Numbered from the stretch's first letter, positions 1 through 6,249 are shown. The stretch: DNA of 8,528 nucleotides from Alphaproteobacteria bacterium (GCA_013298245.1 JAAFHD010000142.1:1-8528), one strand, 5' to 3'. Translations and numbers: made by a program. Notes: a model not told the origin generated them from the letters alone.

Positions 1-524
1 AGCGCACGATCATTCATGTCCAGCGCGCGCCGCCAGGTGATGCGTCGCGCATCGATACCCAGCGCGTTGCCCCAGTAGATGTGGTTGTCCAGCATCGCAG
101 CCAGCAGATTGTGCGCGCTGGTGATGGCGTGGAAATCACCGGTGAAGTGAAGGTTGATGTCCTCCATCGGCACGATCTGCGCGTGGCCCCCACCGGCAGC
201 ACCACCCTTCACGCCGAAGCACGGCCCAAGGCTTGGTTCGCGCAGGCAGATCGTGGCGCGCTGCCCAATGCGGTTCAGCGCATCGCCCAGGCCGACCGTG
301 GTGGTGGTCTTGCCCTCACCGGCCGGGGTTGGGTTGATGCCGGTGACCAGCACCAGCTTGCCCTGCGGCCGACCGGCCCGCGCGGCCGCGACGAAATCCA
401 ACCCGACCTTGGCCTTGTATTTACCATAGGGTTCCAGCGCGTCTCGCGGAATGCCGGCGCGATCAGCGATCTCGGCGATCGGCTTCAGCGTGGCGCGACG
501 AGCAATTTCCAGATCGATGGACAT
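1..524 (-). CDS. fhs: Formate--tetrahydrofolate ligase, N-terminal part (cut by window edge)
   Basis: This enzyme makes 10-formyl-tetrahydrofolate from formate, THF and ATP in the cytoplasm, feeding one-carbon units to purine and formyl-Met synthesis. I translated the minus strand from the ATG at 524-522 and found 174 open codons to the window edge, about a third of the usual ~555 residues. Family motifs are clear: the P-loop TPAGEGKTT at residues 66-74, then [14 protein letters not shown] at 96-109 and a following Gly-rich stretch, then [20 protein letters not shown] around 114-133. The start is supported by a good Shine-Dalgarno, AGGAG at 537-533, 8 bases upstream of the ATG. It is divergent from the exoD-family gene. 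The C-terminal two thirds lie outside the window, so I cannot say whether the gene is intact. The identification is firm. Confidence 0.96.
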   Translation of the reverse strand, partial: MSIDLEIARRATLKPIAEIADRAGIPRDALEPYGKYKAKVGLDFVAAARAGRPQGKLVLVTGINPTPAGEGKTTTTVGLGDALNRIGQRATICLREPSLGPCFGVKGGAAGGGHAQIVPMEDINLHFTGDFHAITSAHNLLAAMLDNHIYWGNALGIDARRITWRRALDMNDRA

Positions 525-597
525 GGCGTTTTCTCCTGCGCGCGCCACATGCCCGGAATGACCAAGCGCGTCCATCGGGCTGCGCTGCGACATGAAA

Positions 598-626
598 TTG
601 CCGCTGGACGGGCAGGCGCATATCAG
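598..626 (+). promoter_or_regulatory. Candidate sigma70-type promoter for the exoD-led gene array
   Basis: Within the 159-base divergent spacer between fhs and the exoD-family gene, TTGCCG (598-603) and TATCAG (621-626) are separated by exactly 17 bases. Each hexamer matches 4 of 6 consensus positions. Transcription would start near 633, giving a leader of about 50 bases before the ATG at 684. A small inverted repeat (ATGTC 629-633, GACAT 643-647) lies at the predicted start site. The spacer holds no convincing gene and no riboswitch that I can recognise. I saw no equally good minus-strand promoter for fhs. This is pattern matching only. Confidence 0.33.
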
Positions 627-683
627 TCATGTCCGAACCAACGACATCGCAACAATACCCGACTGGGAGCGCCCAACACCCCC

Positions 684-1319
684 ATGGATGGCACCATCCA
701 CCCGACTGAAGCGGACGCCCATGGTGCCGCGCCCATCTCTCGCATCGTGCGGGAGGTTGCGGCGCAATTCCCTGGCGAGCGCATTTCGCTCGGTGACATG
801 GCAGAAGCCTTCGGTGACCGTGCCTTCGGCCTGCTGATCCTGCTGTTGTGCCTGCCCTCATTGTTGCCTGGCATGGCGAGTGTGTTCGGCATTCCCATGC
901 TGATCCTGGGTGTGCAGATGGGCATGGGGCGGCGCGTCCCGAAGCTGCCGGGCTTTGTCGCACGGCAGACCATCAAGCGCACCGATCTGCTGCGGCTGTC
1001 GGATGGGTCATCGAAATGGCTGGGCCGGATCGAGCGCTATGTGAAGCCGCGCCCCGGCGCCTTTGTCAGCCCCATGGGTGATCGTGTGGTCGGCTGGCTG
1101 ACGGTGTATTCCGCGCTCATGCTGATCCTGCCCGGGCCTGGCACCAATGGTCCGCCCGCCTTCGGCAATATCGTGATGGCGCTGGGCGTGGTGGAGCACG
1201 ACAGCAAGGTCACCGCCTGGGGCGCGGGGCTCTGTTTGCTGGGCTGCATCTTCGCGACCATCGTGCTGGCGACACTGGCCTGGATTGCCATTCGCGCGAT
1301 GGGTTGGGTGGTGGGCTGA
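684..1319 (+). CDS. ExoD family membrane protein
   Basis: This is a 211-residue protein of the ExoD family (PF06055), named after a Rhizobium protein linked to exopolysaccharide production and alkali tolerance; its biochemical role is not established. The N-terminal part (about 1-45) is hydrophilic. Hydrophobic segments follow at about 49-80 (LLILLLCLPSLLPGMASVFG, then IPMLILGVQMGMG), 136-170 (VVGWLTVYSALMLILPGPG onward) and 178-211, with an amphipathic basic stretch between the first two. This pattern and the length fit the family. The reading frame stays open far upstream, overlapping fhs, but the ATG at 684 gives the normal family length. The only Shine-Dalgarno-like sequence, GGGAG at 665-669, is 14 bases away, so the start is moderately certain. 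It is the first gene of the plus-strand array, 22 bases before pyrF. Confidence 0.85.
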   Translation: MDGTIHPTEADAHGAAPISRIVREVAAQFPGERISLGDMAEAFGDRAFGLLILLLCLPSLLPGMASVFGIPMLILGVQMGMGRRVPKLPGFVARQTIKRTDLLRLSDGSSKWLGRIERYVKPRPGAFVSPMGDRVVGWLTVYSALMLILPGPGTNGPPAFGNIVMALGVVEHDSKVTAWGAGLCLLGCIFATIVLATLAWIAIRAMGWVVG

Positions 1320-1333
1320 AGCGCGGCTATAAC
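1304..1333 (+). promoter_or_regulatory. Possible promoter giving a near-leaderless pyrF transcript
   Basis: The 22-base exoD-pyrF gap contains TATAAC (1328-1333), a 5-of-6 match to the -10 consensus in an otherwise GC-rich stretch. TTGGGT (1304-1309) lies 18 bases upstream as a poor -35. Transcription would begin around 1340, practically at the pyrF ATG (1342). The TATAAC overlaps a small inverted repeat, GCGG (1323-1326) and CCGC (1333-1336). No Shine-Dalgarno precedes pyrF, which is consistent with leaderless translation or with simple read-through from exoD. The evidence is weak. Confidence 0.25.
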
Positions 1334-1341
1334 CGCCGCCC

Positions 1342-2052
1342 ATGCTGCCCCGACCCACACGCGCCGCGCGCATCATCCCCGCGCTGGACCTGCCCACCGC
1401 CGCTGACGCCGCCGCACTGGCCGCGCGCCTGGCGCCGCATGCCGGCCCGATGAAGGTGGGGCTTGAACTGTTCTGCGCCGGCGGCCCGCCCGCCATGCAG
1501 GGCGTGGCGGCGGTGGCACCCGTCTTCCTGGACCTGAAACTGCACGACATCCCGAACACCGTGGCCGGCGCGGTGCGCAGCCTGCTGCCGCTGCGGCCGG
1601 CCATGCTGACGCTGCACGCCGGTGGTGGCGCGCCGATGATCGCCGCCGCGCGCCAGGCCGCGGAAGCCGCCGGTGATGCACGCCCCATCATCCTGGCCGT
1701 GACCGTGCTGACCAGCATGGATGCCGCGACACTGGCCGATACCGGCGTCGCCGGCGGCCCGGCGCAACAGGTGCTGCGCCTGGCGCGCATCGCGCTGGAG
1801 GCTGGCGCCGATGGCCTGGTGTGCAGCCCGTTGGAAGTGCCGCGCATCCGCGATGCTTTTGGCGCGGCGCCGCTGCTGGTGGTGCCTGGCATCCGCCCCG
1901 CCGGCAGCGCGACCGATGACCAGTCGCGCATCGCAACGCCGGAACAGGCGGTGGCCGATGGCGCGGATTGGCTGGTGATCGGCCGGCCCATCACGCGCGC
2001 GGATGACCCTGTCGCGGCGCTGCGCGCGATCGCTGCCTCCCTTCCCGCCTGA
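1342..2052 (+). CDS. pyrF: Orotidine 5'-phosphate decarboxylase
   Basis: PyrF converts OMP to UMP, the last step of de novo pyrimidine synthesis. The 236-residue product has the usual bacterial length and a TIM-barrel motif order. IIPALDLP near 11-18 carries the first substrate Asp. MKVGLELF at 37-44 contains the conserved Lys38. The catalytic DxKxxD element is FLDLKLHDIPNT at 62-73, with Asp64, Lys66 and Asp69. LTLHAGGG follows at 89-96, then PGIRP at 182-186 and IGRPIT at 213-218, which contact the phosphate. All key residues are present, so the enzyme should be active. The ATG at 1342 places the N-terminus right before the first barrel strand. No Shine-Dalgarno is visible, only a TATAAC element just upstream. 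The stop lies 11 bases before the DUF1244 gene. Confidence 0.97.
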   Translation: MLPRPTRAARIIPALDLPTAADAAALAARLAPHAGPMKVGLELFCAGGPPAMQGVAAVAPVFLDLKLHDIPNTVAGAVRSLLPLRPAMLTLHAGGGAPMIAAARQAAEAAGDARPIILAVTVLTSMDAATLADTGVAGGPAQQVLRLARIALEAGADGLVCSPLEVPRIRDAFGAAPLLVVPGIRPAGSATDDQSRIATPEQAVADGADWLVIGRPITRADDPVAALRAIAASLPA

Positions 2053-2063
2053 AAGGACACGCC

Positions 2064-2405
2064 ATGCCCCAACCCGAAGCGACCATGACCGCCGGCGCCG
2101 CCGCCACGCTGGATGACGCAACGCGCGACCGCATCGAGGCCGCTGCGTTTCGCAAGCTGGTGCAGCATCTGCGCGACAAGCCGGAGGTGCAGAATATCGA
2201 CCTGATGAACCTGGCGGATTTCTGCCGGAATTGCCTGTCGCGCTGGTACCAGGAAGCGGCCGCCGATGCAGGCATTGCGCTGGAAACACCGGCGGCGCGG
2301 GAGGTGCTGTACGGCATGCCCTACAAGGATTGGCAGGCGCTGCACCAGAAGGAAGCGAGCGCAGACCAGAAGGCGGCGTTTGCGGCGAAGAATCCGGGGC
2401 ATTGA
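2064..2405 (+). CDS. DUF1244 family protein (SMc04008-like)
   Basis: This is a 113-residue protein of unknown function that I recognise as DUF1244 (PF06844), a small, mostly helical family common in proteobacteria. The core runs from about residue 28 to 100. It includes FRKLVQHLRDKPEVQNIDLM (29-48), then NLADFCRNCLSRWYQEAA (49-66) and the conserved YGMPYKDWQALHQ (83-95). A CxxC pair, Cys54 and Cys57, sits in the FCRNC motif; it could bind a metal or be redox active, but that is inference. The first 20 residues are Ala-rich and probably disordered. The start at 2064 is supported by AAGGA (2053-2057) 6 bases upstream, better than the alternative ATG at 2085. The gene is 11 bases after pyrF, and its stop overlaps the cobT start, so it is almost certainly cotranscribed with both. 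Confidence 0.9.
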   Translation: MPQPEATMTAGAAATLDDATRDRIEAAAFRKLVQHLRDKPEVQNIDLMNLADFCRNCLSRWYQEAAADAGIALETPAAREVLYGMPYKDWQALHQKEASADQKAAFAAKNPGH

Positions 2406-3364
2406 AGCCCGCCGACATCGCGGCGGCGATCGACGCGCAGACCAAGCCGCCCGGCAGCCTCGGCGCGCTGGAACCGCTGATGGCGCAGATCGCGGCAACG
2501 CAAGGCACGCTGCGGCCGGAGTTGGGGCAGCCGCATATGCTGCTGTTCGGCGCGGATCATGGTGGCGGGGTTTCGGCCTATCCGCGTGCGGTGACGGCGG
2601 CGATGATGGCGAATATCGCCAGCGGCGGTGCTGCGATTTCCGTGCTGTGCCGTGCGCAGGGCATTGCGCTGCATGTGGTGGATGCTGGTGTAGATTGGGA
2701 TTTGCCGCCACCCGGCGTGATCGCGCGCGGCGTGGCGCGCGGCACGCGCGACATGCTGGCAGGGCCGGCGATGACCGCCGCGCAGTGTCGTCGCGCGAAG
2801 CAGGCGGGTGCGGCGCTGGTGGCCGCGCTGCCGCGCGCGGATCGCGTGCTGGGCTTCGGCGAAATGGGCATTGGCAACACCACGGCGGCTGCGTGCATCA
2901 CCCAGGCCATCACCGGCATTGACGCGGTGGGGCGCGGCACGGGTGTGGCGGGTGCTGCGCTCGCGCGCAAACGGCGCGTGGTGCGTGACGCGCTGGCGCT
3001 GCATGCCGGCGCCGACCCGTTGGCCAGCATGGGCGGCTTCGAAATCGCGATGATGGCAGGCGCGATGGAACAGGCCGCGCGCGAGGGGCGCATCATCATC
3101 GTCGATGGTTTTGTCGCGACCGCCGCCTGGTTGGCCGCGCGCGACCGGGCGCGGCTGCTGCGCCATTCCGTCTTCGCGCATGTCTCGGCGGAACGCGCGC
3201 ATCGCGCCGTGTTGAAGCAGCTGGGCGTGCGTGCGTTGCTGGATCTGGAGATGCGGCTCGGTGAGGGTTCGGGTGCTGCGCTGGCGATCCCGCTGGTGAT
3301 GTCGGCCGCCGCATTGCTGCGCGAAATGGCGACCTTCGACAGCGCTGGAATCCCCGATGCGTGA
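2402..3364 (+). CDS. cobT: Nicotinate-nucleotide--dimethylbenzimidazole phosphoribosyltransferase
   Basis: CobT transfers phosphoribose from nicotinate mononucleotide to dimethylbenzimidazole, making alpha-ribazole phosphate for the lower ligand of cobalamin. The 320-residue product starts with the family's typical AAAIDAQTKPPGSLGALE (8-24). LLFGADHGGGVSAYP (47-61) and the VLGFGEMGIGNTTAAA block (149-164) follow. Near the C-terminus is MRLGEGSGAALA (284-295), whose Glu288 matches the catalytic Glu of Salmonella CobT (Glu317); Glu154 in GEMGIGNTT is the other conserved acidic residue. I chose the TTG at 2402 because it is the only start that keeps the conserved N-terminus. It overlaps the DUF1244 stop as ATTGA, implying translational coupling; the next ATG would delete the motif. 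The 3' end overlaps cobS by 8 bases. Confidence 0.95.
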   Translation: MKPADIAAAIDAQTKPPGSLGALEPLMAQIAATQGTLRPELGQPHMLLFGADHGGGVSAYPRAVTAAMMANIASGGAAISVLCRAQGIALHVVDAGVDWDLPPPGVIARGVARGTRDMLAGPAMTAAQCRRAKQAGAALVAALPRADRVLGFGEMGIGNTTAAACITQAITGIDAVGRGTGVAGAALARKRRVVRDALALHAGADPLASMGGFEIAMMAGAMEQAAREGRIIIVDGFVATAAWLAARDRARLLRHSVFAHVSAERAHRAVLKQLGVRALLDLEMRLGEGSGAALAIPLVMSAAALLREMATFDSAGIPDA

Positions 3365-4100
3365 AGCGCGCGCGGCGCTGATGGCGGTGATGTTCCTCAC
3401 GCGCATTCCGGTGCCATCGCTGGCCGATTTCCGCGATGAGGATTTGCAAGGCGCAGCGCGTTGGTTCCCCGCCGTGGGCGCGCTGGTGGGTGCCGCGCAG
3501 GCGCTGGTGCTGGTCATCGCGGCGTTGGTCCTGCCGCCGCTGGCCGCCGCCTTGCTGGCGCTGGCCGCGGCCCTGCTGATGACCGGTGCCTTCCACGAGG
3601 ACGGCCTGGCCGACGCGGTGGATGGCCTGGGCGGCGGCTACACGCGCGAACGCGTGCTGACCATCATGAAGGACAGCCGCATCGGCAGTTTCGGCGCCGC
3701 CGCGCTGGTGATTGCGCTGGCGCTGCAGGCCGTGGCGCTGGCGGAGTTGGTGGCGGTGCCCGCGGCCATTATCGCGGTGCACGCGGCCAGCCGTTTTGTC
3801 GCGCTGTCCGTCATGGCGACGCAGGATTATGTGCGCGATGATGACAGCGCGCGCGCCAAGCCGATGGCAACGCGCATCGGCTGGCGCGGCCTGGCCTTTG
3901 CGGCGATCCCGGTGCTGGTGCCAGCGCTGTTCCTGCCATGGCGCGCGGTGCTGGCGGGTGCGATGGCGATGATCCTCGCGCGGCTTTATTGGGGCTGGGT
4001 CTGCCAGCGGCGGCTGGGCGGCTACACCGGCGACATGCTTGGCGCCGCGCAGCAGATCAGCTTCACCGCCGGGCTGTTAGGCGTGGTCGCCGCGCTGTGA
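3357..4100 (+). CDS. cobS: Adenosylcobinamide-GDP ribazoletransferase (cobalamin synthase)
   Basis: CobS is the integral membrane enzyme that joins adenosylcobinamide-GDP with alpha-ribazole or its 5'-phosphate to give adenosylcobalamin or its phosphate. The 247-residue product has the family's length. MFLTRIPVP (12-20) lies near the N-terminus. The acidic active-site motif TGAFHEDGLADAVDGLGGG spans 76-94, and IMKDSRIGSFG spans 103-113. The C-terminal GGYTGDMLGAAQQ (221-233) is characteristic. Several hydrophobic segments (about 39-75, 114-150, 178-212 and 236-247) fit a multi-pass inner-membrane protein. The ATG at 3357 overlaps the cobT end by 8 bases, with only a weak Shine-Dalgarno (TGGAA, 3345-3349), so coupling to cobT is likely. 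Its stop overlaps the cobC-like start. Confidence 0.96.
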   Translation: MREARAALMAVMFLTRIPVPSLADFRDEDLQGAARWFPAVGALVGAAQALVLVIAALVLPPLAAALLALAAALLMTGAFHEDGLADAVDGLGGGYTRERVLTIMKDSRIGSFGAAALVIALALQAVALAELVAVPAAIIAVHAASRFVALSVMATQDYVRDDDSARAKPMATRIGWRGLAFAAIPVLVPALFLPWRAVLAGAMAMILARLYWGWVCQRRLGGYTGDMLGAAQQISFTAGLLGVVAAL

Positions 4101-4591
4101 TCTGGCTGTTGCGGCATGCGGCGGTGCAGGTCGCGCCGGGCACCTGCTATGGGCGGTTGGACGTGGCCCTGGCAGAACCGGCACGCGCTGTGGCGCTGCC
4201 CGCCGGCGTGCCGGTCTTCTCCTCGCCGGCCCGGCGTTGCGCGGAATTAGCCGCCGCCAGCGCGCCCGCCTTCACCACCGATGCGCGTTTGCTGGAACTG
4301 GATTTCGGCGAATGGGAAGGCCGCGCCTGGGACAACGTCCCGCGCACCGCACTCGATGAATGGGCCGCCGATCCATGGGGCTTCGCGCCACCCGGCGGCG
4401 AGAATGGCCATGCGCTTCTCGCCCGCGTCCGCGCCTTTTGGGACGCAGCGCCGCGGCCGGTCGTCATCATCTCCCATGGCGGACCCTTGCGCCTGTTGCG
4501 CGCGCTGGCAGAAGGCCGGACGCCCGACATCCTGGAGCCACCCCCGCCCCTGGGCGCCGTCATCCGTGTGGGCTACACCGCCCCACCCTGA
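4097..4591 (+). CDS. cobC: CobC-like histidine phosphatase (putative alpha-ribazole phosphatase)
   Basis: This 164-residue protein belongs to the histidine phosphatase (phosphoglycerate mutase-like) superfamily. The context after cobT and cobS points to removal of the phosphate from alpha-ribazole phosphate or cobalamin 5'-phosphate. The N-terminal active-site element is LLRHAAV (4-10) with Arg6 and nucleophile His7; Ala replaces the Gly of the usual RHG. CYGRLDVAL (17-25) is typical of CobC proteins. SSPARRC (42-48) supplies the second Arg, LELDFGEWEGRAW (66-78) holds the likely general-acid Glu, and IISHGGPLRLL (124-134) holds the second His127. All catalytic positions are present. The GTG at 4097 overlaps the cobS stop as GTGA and is fixed by the motif lying right at the N-terminus. 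No clear Shine-Dalgarno is present, so coupling is likely. The substrate is inferred from neighbours. Confidence 0.88.
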   Translation: MIWLLRHAAVQVAPGTCYGRLDVALAEPARAVALPAGVPVFSSPARRCAELAAASAPAFTTDARLLELDFGEWEGRAWDNVPRTALDEWAADPWGFAPPGGENGHALLARVRAFWDAAPRPVVIISHGGPLRLLRALAEGRTPDILEPPPPLGAVIRVGYTAPP

Positions 4592-4602
4592 AAGGAACCA
4601 CC

Positions 4603-4857
4603 ATGGCCAAGCCGGCAACCGAGGTGGGCGGCATTGCCGCTGACCGCCTGCGCAGCATCATCGAGCGCATCGAGCGACTGGAGGAGGAGCGCAAGGCGCT
4701 CGCCTCCGATATCAAGGACATCTACGCCGAGGCGAAATCGGCGGGTTTCGACACCAAGGTGATCCGCCAGGTGATCTCCATCCGCAAGAAGGAACCCGCG
4801 GAAGTGGAGGAGCAGGAGACGCTGCTCGACCTCTACAAGCGCGCGCTGGGGATGTAG
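4603..4857 (+). CDS. gapR: GapR family DNA-binding protein (DUF2312)
   Basis: GapR is a small alphaproteobacterial nucleoid-associated protein. In Caulobacter it binds overtwisted, AT-rich DNA ahead of moving polymerases and stimulates topoisomerases. The 84-residue product matches the family: a long helix with coiled-coil character, ADRLRSIIERIERLEEERKA (13-32), then LASDIKDIYAEAKSAGFD (33-50) and TKVIRQVISIRKKE (51-64), followed by an acidic stretch and LLDLYKRALGM at the end. The start is clear: AAGGA (4592-4596) lies 6 bases before the ATG. The longer open frame upstream is a shadow of the cobC-like gene. It follows cobC by 11 bases, so it may be read from the same transcript. Whether it has its own promoter cannot be told; none is obvious. 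Confidence 0.94.
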   Translation: MAKPATEVGGIAADRLRSIIERIERLEEERKALASDIKDIYAEAKSAGFDTKVIRQVISIRKKEPAEVEEQETLLDLYKRALGM

Positions 4858-4863
4858 TTGACG

Positions 4864-4876
4864 CGGCCCCGGGCCG
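4864..4876. repeat. Short GC-rich inverted repeat between gapR and the dioxygenase gene
   Basis: CGGCCC (4864-4869) and GGGCCG (4871-4876) are perfect inverted arms around one C, seven bases after the gapR stop. It could form a 5-bp hairpin with a 3-base loop, or be a palindromic protein site. There is no T-run, so it does not look like a standard intrinsic terminator. At this GC content such a repeat can arise by chance. Confidence 0.25.
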
Positions 4877-4892
4877 GGTGGACGCTGCCCGC

Positions 4893-5945
4893 ATGGACGG
4901 CATGCTGACCCCGATCGGAGGCCCGACCGCCTGGCGCGGAGAGGCGCTTTCGGCGCGTGGTTTCTGGGCGCGCCGTTTCACCGGATATGAGCTGGAACTT
5001 TTGGATGGCGCGCTGGCCGCGTGCGAGCGCGATCCGCCGGCTTTGCGCCGTCAGCATTTCCACATTCCGCTGCTGGAACCGCTCTGGACCACGCTGGGGC
5101 GCGAGTTGGAAAACGGCGCGGGCGTGGTGCGGCTGTCGGGCATTCCGGTGGAGCAGTATTCGGCGGCGCAGTTGAAGCGATTGTTCTGGGGCATCTGCGT
5201 GAACCTCGGCACGCCGCTGCCGCAGAACACCACGGGCGAAATCCTGGCCGAGGTGAAGGACGAACAGGGTGCGGCCATGGCAGCCGAGGGCGGCGTGTTG
5301 ACGGCGCGCGCGCGCAGCCGCTCCACCGGGCCGCTGCGGTTCCATACCGACAAATGTGATCTGCTGGCGTTGATGTGCGCGTCGAACGGCATCGCAGGTG
5401 GCGTGTCGCGCGTGGTCTCCACCATCGCGATCCATGACGAAATCGCGCGCCTGCGCCCTGATTTGTTGGGCGTGCTGTACCGCGATTTCTGGCGCCGCCG
5501 TCCCGCCGATGAGGAAGGCGCGCGTGGTGATCCGCTCTACCCCATGGCGGTCTTCGCGCGCGGCCCGGATGGCGCCTTCACCAGCCAGTATTCGCGCACC
5601 TACGTGGAGATGGCGCATGGCAGTGAGGGCATTCCCGCGCTGACCACGGAACAGGTGGCCGCGCTGGATCTGCTGGCGGAGGTGGCCGATGCGTTGTGCA
5701 TCGAAGCGCCGTTTACGCCGGGCGATATCCAGGTGCTGAACCAGCATGTGACCTATCACGGCCGCACCGCTTATGCGGATGATGCGGCGGCCGGTGCGCG
5801 GCGCGTTTTGCTGCGCGTGTGGCTGGCGCATGCGCATTCGCGCGCGCTGCCCGCGGGGCATGCGGCGCAATGGGGCAGCACCGCGGCGGGCGCGCTGCGT
5901 GGTGGTGCCATTCCCGGAACCAGCGCCTTCGAAGGAACCGCGTAG
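4893..5945 (+). CDS. TauD/TfdA-type Fe(II)/2-oxoglutarate-dependent dioxygenase
   Basis: This 350-residue protein resembles the TauD/TfdA superfamily (PF02668), which uses Fe(II), O2 and 2-oxoglutarate to hydroxylate or cleave small organic substrates. Numbering from the ATG at 4893, the iron-binding facial triad is His151 and Asp153 in RFHTDKCD, plus distal His289 in NQHVTYHGRTAY (283-294). Arginines at 303, 304 and 308 (RRVLLRVWLAH) are candidates for binding 2-oxoglutarate. VVRLSGIPVEQYS (78-90) and WGICVNLGTPLPQN (99-112) are typical of the fold. It is longer than TauD (~280) and looks like a different subfamily, so taurine need not be the substrate. Three starts are possible: GTG 4878, ATG 4893 and ATG 4902; I prefer 4893 for the GGTGGA about 10 bases upstream. 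The stop overlaps the DUF1330 start by one base. Confidence 0.87.
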   Translation: MDGMLTPIGGPTAWRGEALSARGFWARRFTGYELELLDGALAACERDPPALRRQHFHIPLLEPLWTTLGRELENGAGVVRLSGIPVEQYSAAQLKRLFWGICVNLGTPLPQNTTGEILAEVKDEQGAAMAAEGGVLTARARSRSTGPLRFHTDKCDLLALMCASNGIAGGVSRVVSTIAIHDEIARLRPDLLGVLYRDFWRRRPADEEGARGDPLYPMAVFARGPDGAFTSQYSRTYVEMAHGSEGIPALTTEQVAALDLLAEVADALCIEAPFTPGDIQVLNQHVTYHGRTAYADDAAAGARRVLLRVWLAHAHSRALPAGHAAQWGSTAAGALRGGAIPGTSAFEGTA

Positions 5946-6238
5946 TGGCCGCCTATCTGATCGCGAATTTGCAGGTGCATGACCCCGCGCGCTTCGGCGA
6001 ATATCGCGACAAGGTGGCACCGATGATCGCGGCCTTCGGCGGCAAGTACTGCGTGCGCGGCGGCGCGGTGACCGAGGTGGAAGGCAGCCCCGGCCTGGCA
6101 CGCGTCGTCATCCTGGAATTCCCGGATATGGCCAAGCTGCGCGCTTTCTACGACAGTGCCGAATACGCGCCGCTGATCGCGCTGCGCCAATCCGCAGCCA
6201 CCGGAGATGTGGCGTTTGTCGAAGGCTATGCAGGGTAG
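5945..6238 (+). CDS. DUF1330 family protein
   Basis: This is a 97-residue protein of the DUF1330 family (PF07045), which has a ferredoxin-like dimeric alpha/beta barrel fold; no general biochemical function is assigned. Recognisable pieces are AAYLIANLQVHDPARFGEY (2-20), then APMIAAFGGKYCVRGG (25-40) and ARVVILEFPDMAKLRAFYDS (52-71), with EYAPLIALRQSA (73-84) near the end. This is the usual beta-alpha-beta order for the family. The GTG at 5945 overlaps the dioxygenase stop as TAGTG, and GAAGGA (5931-5936) sits 8 bases upstream, so the start is well supported. Related folds occur in small monooxygenases and in proteins that handle reactive intermediates. A helper role for the neighbouring oxidative enzymes is therefore conceivable, but unproven. 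Confidence 0.88.
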   Translation: MAAYLIANLQVHDPARFGEYRDKVAPMIAAFGGKYCVRGGAVTEVEGSPGLARVVILEFPDMAKLRAFYDSAEYAPLIALRQSAATGDVAFVEGYAG

Positions 6239-6249
6239 GAACGCGAAGA

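Noticed and set aside
81..683. N-terminal extension of the exoD-family frame by about 200 codons
   Set aside because: The extension is antisense to fhs and then crosses the divergent spacer; the family length and membrane layout fit a start at 684.
525..683. ZTP or THF riboswitch upstream of fhs
   Set aside because: fhs is sometimes riboswitch-controlled elsewhere, but I could not find the conserved core sequences of either class by eye.
2231..2401. Upstream extension of cobT inside the DUF1244 gene
   Set aside because: The out-of-frame translation is unlike any CobT N-terminus; the conserved domain begins right after the TTG at 2402.
1008..2711. 567-codon open frame on the minus strand opposite exoD, pyrF and DUF1244
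   Set aside because: It is antisense to three clearly recognised genes, has low-complexity Arg/Ala/Pro-rich content and shows no domain I recognise. Long spurious frames are expected at this GC content.
2321..3517. 398-codon minus-strand open frame opposite cobT
   Set aside because: Arg/His/Gln-rich translation typical of the antisense of GC-rich genes; cobT on the plus strand has all family motifs.
4833..6101. 422-codon minus-strand open frame opposite the dioxygenase and DUF1330 genes
   Set aside because: Arg-rich shadow frame; the plus-strand genes carry intact catalytic motifs and Shine-Dalgarno-supported junctions.
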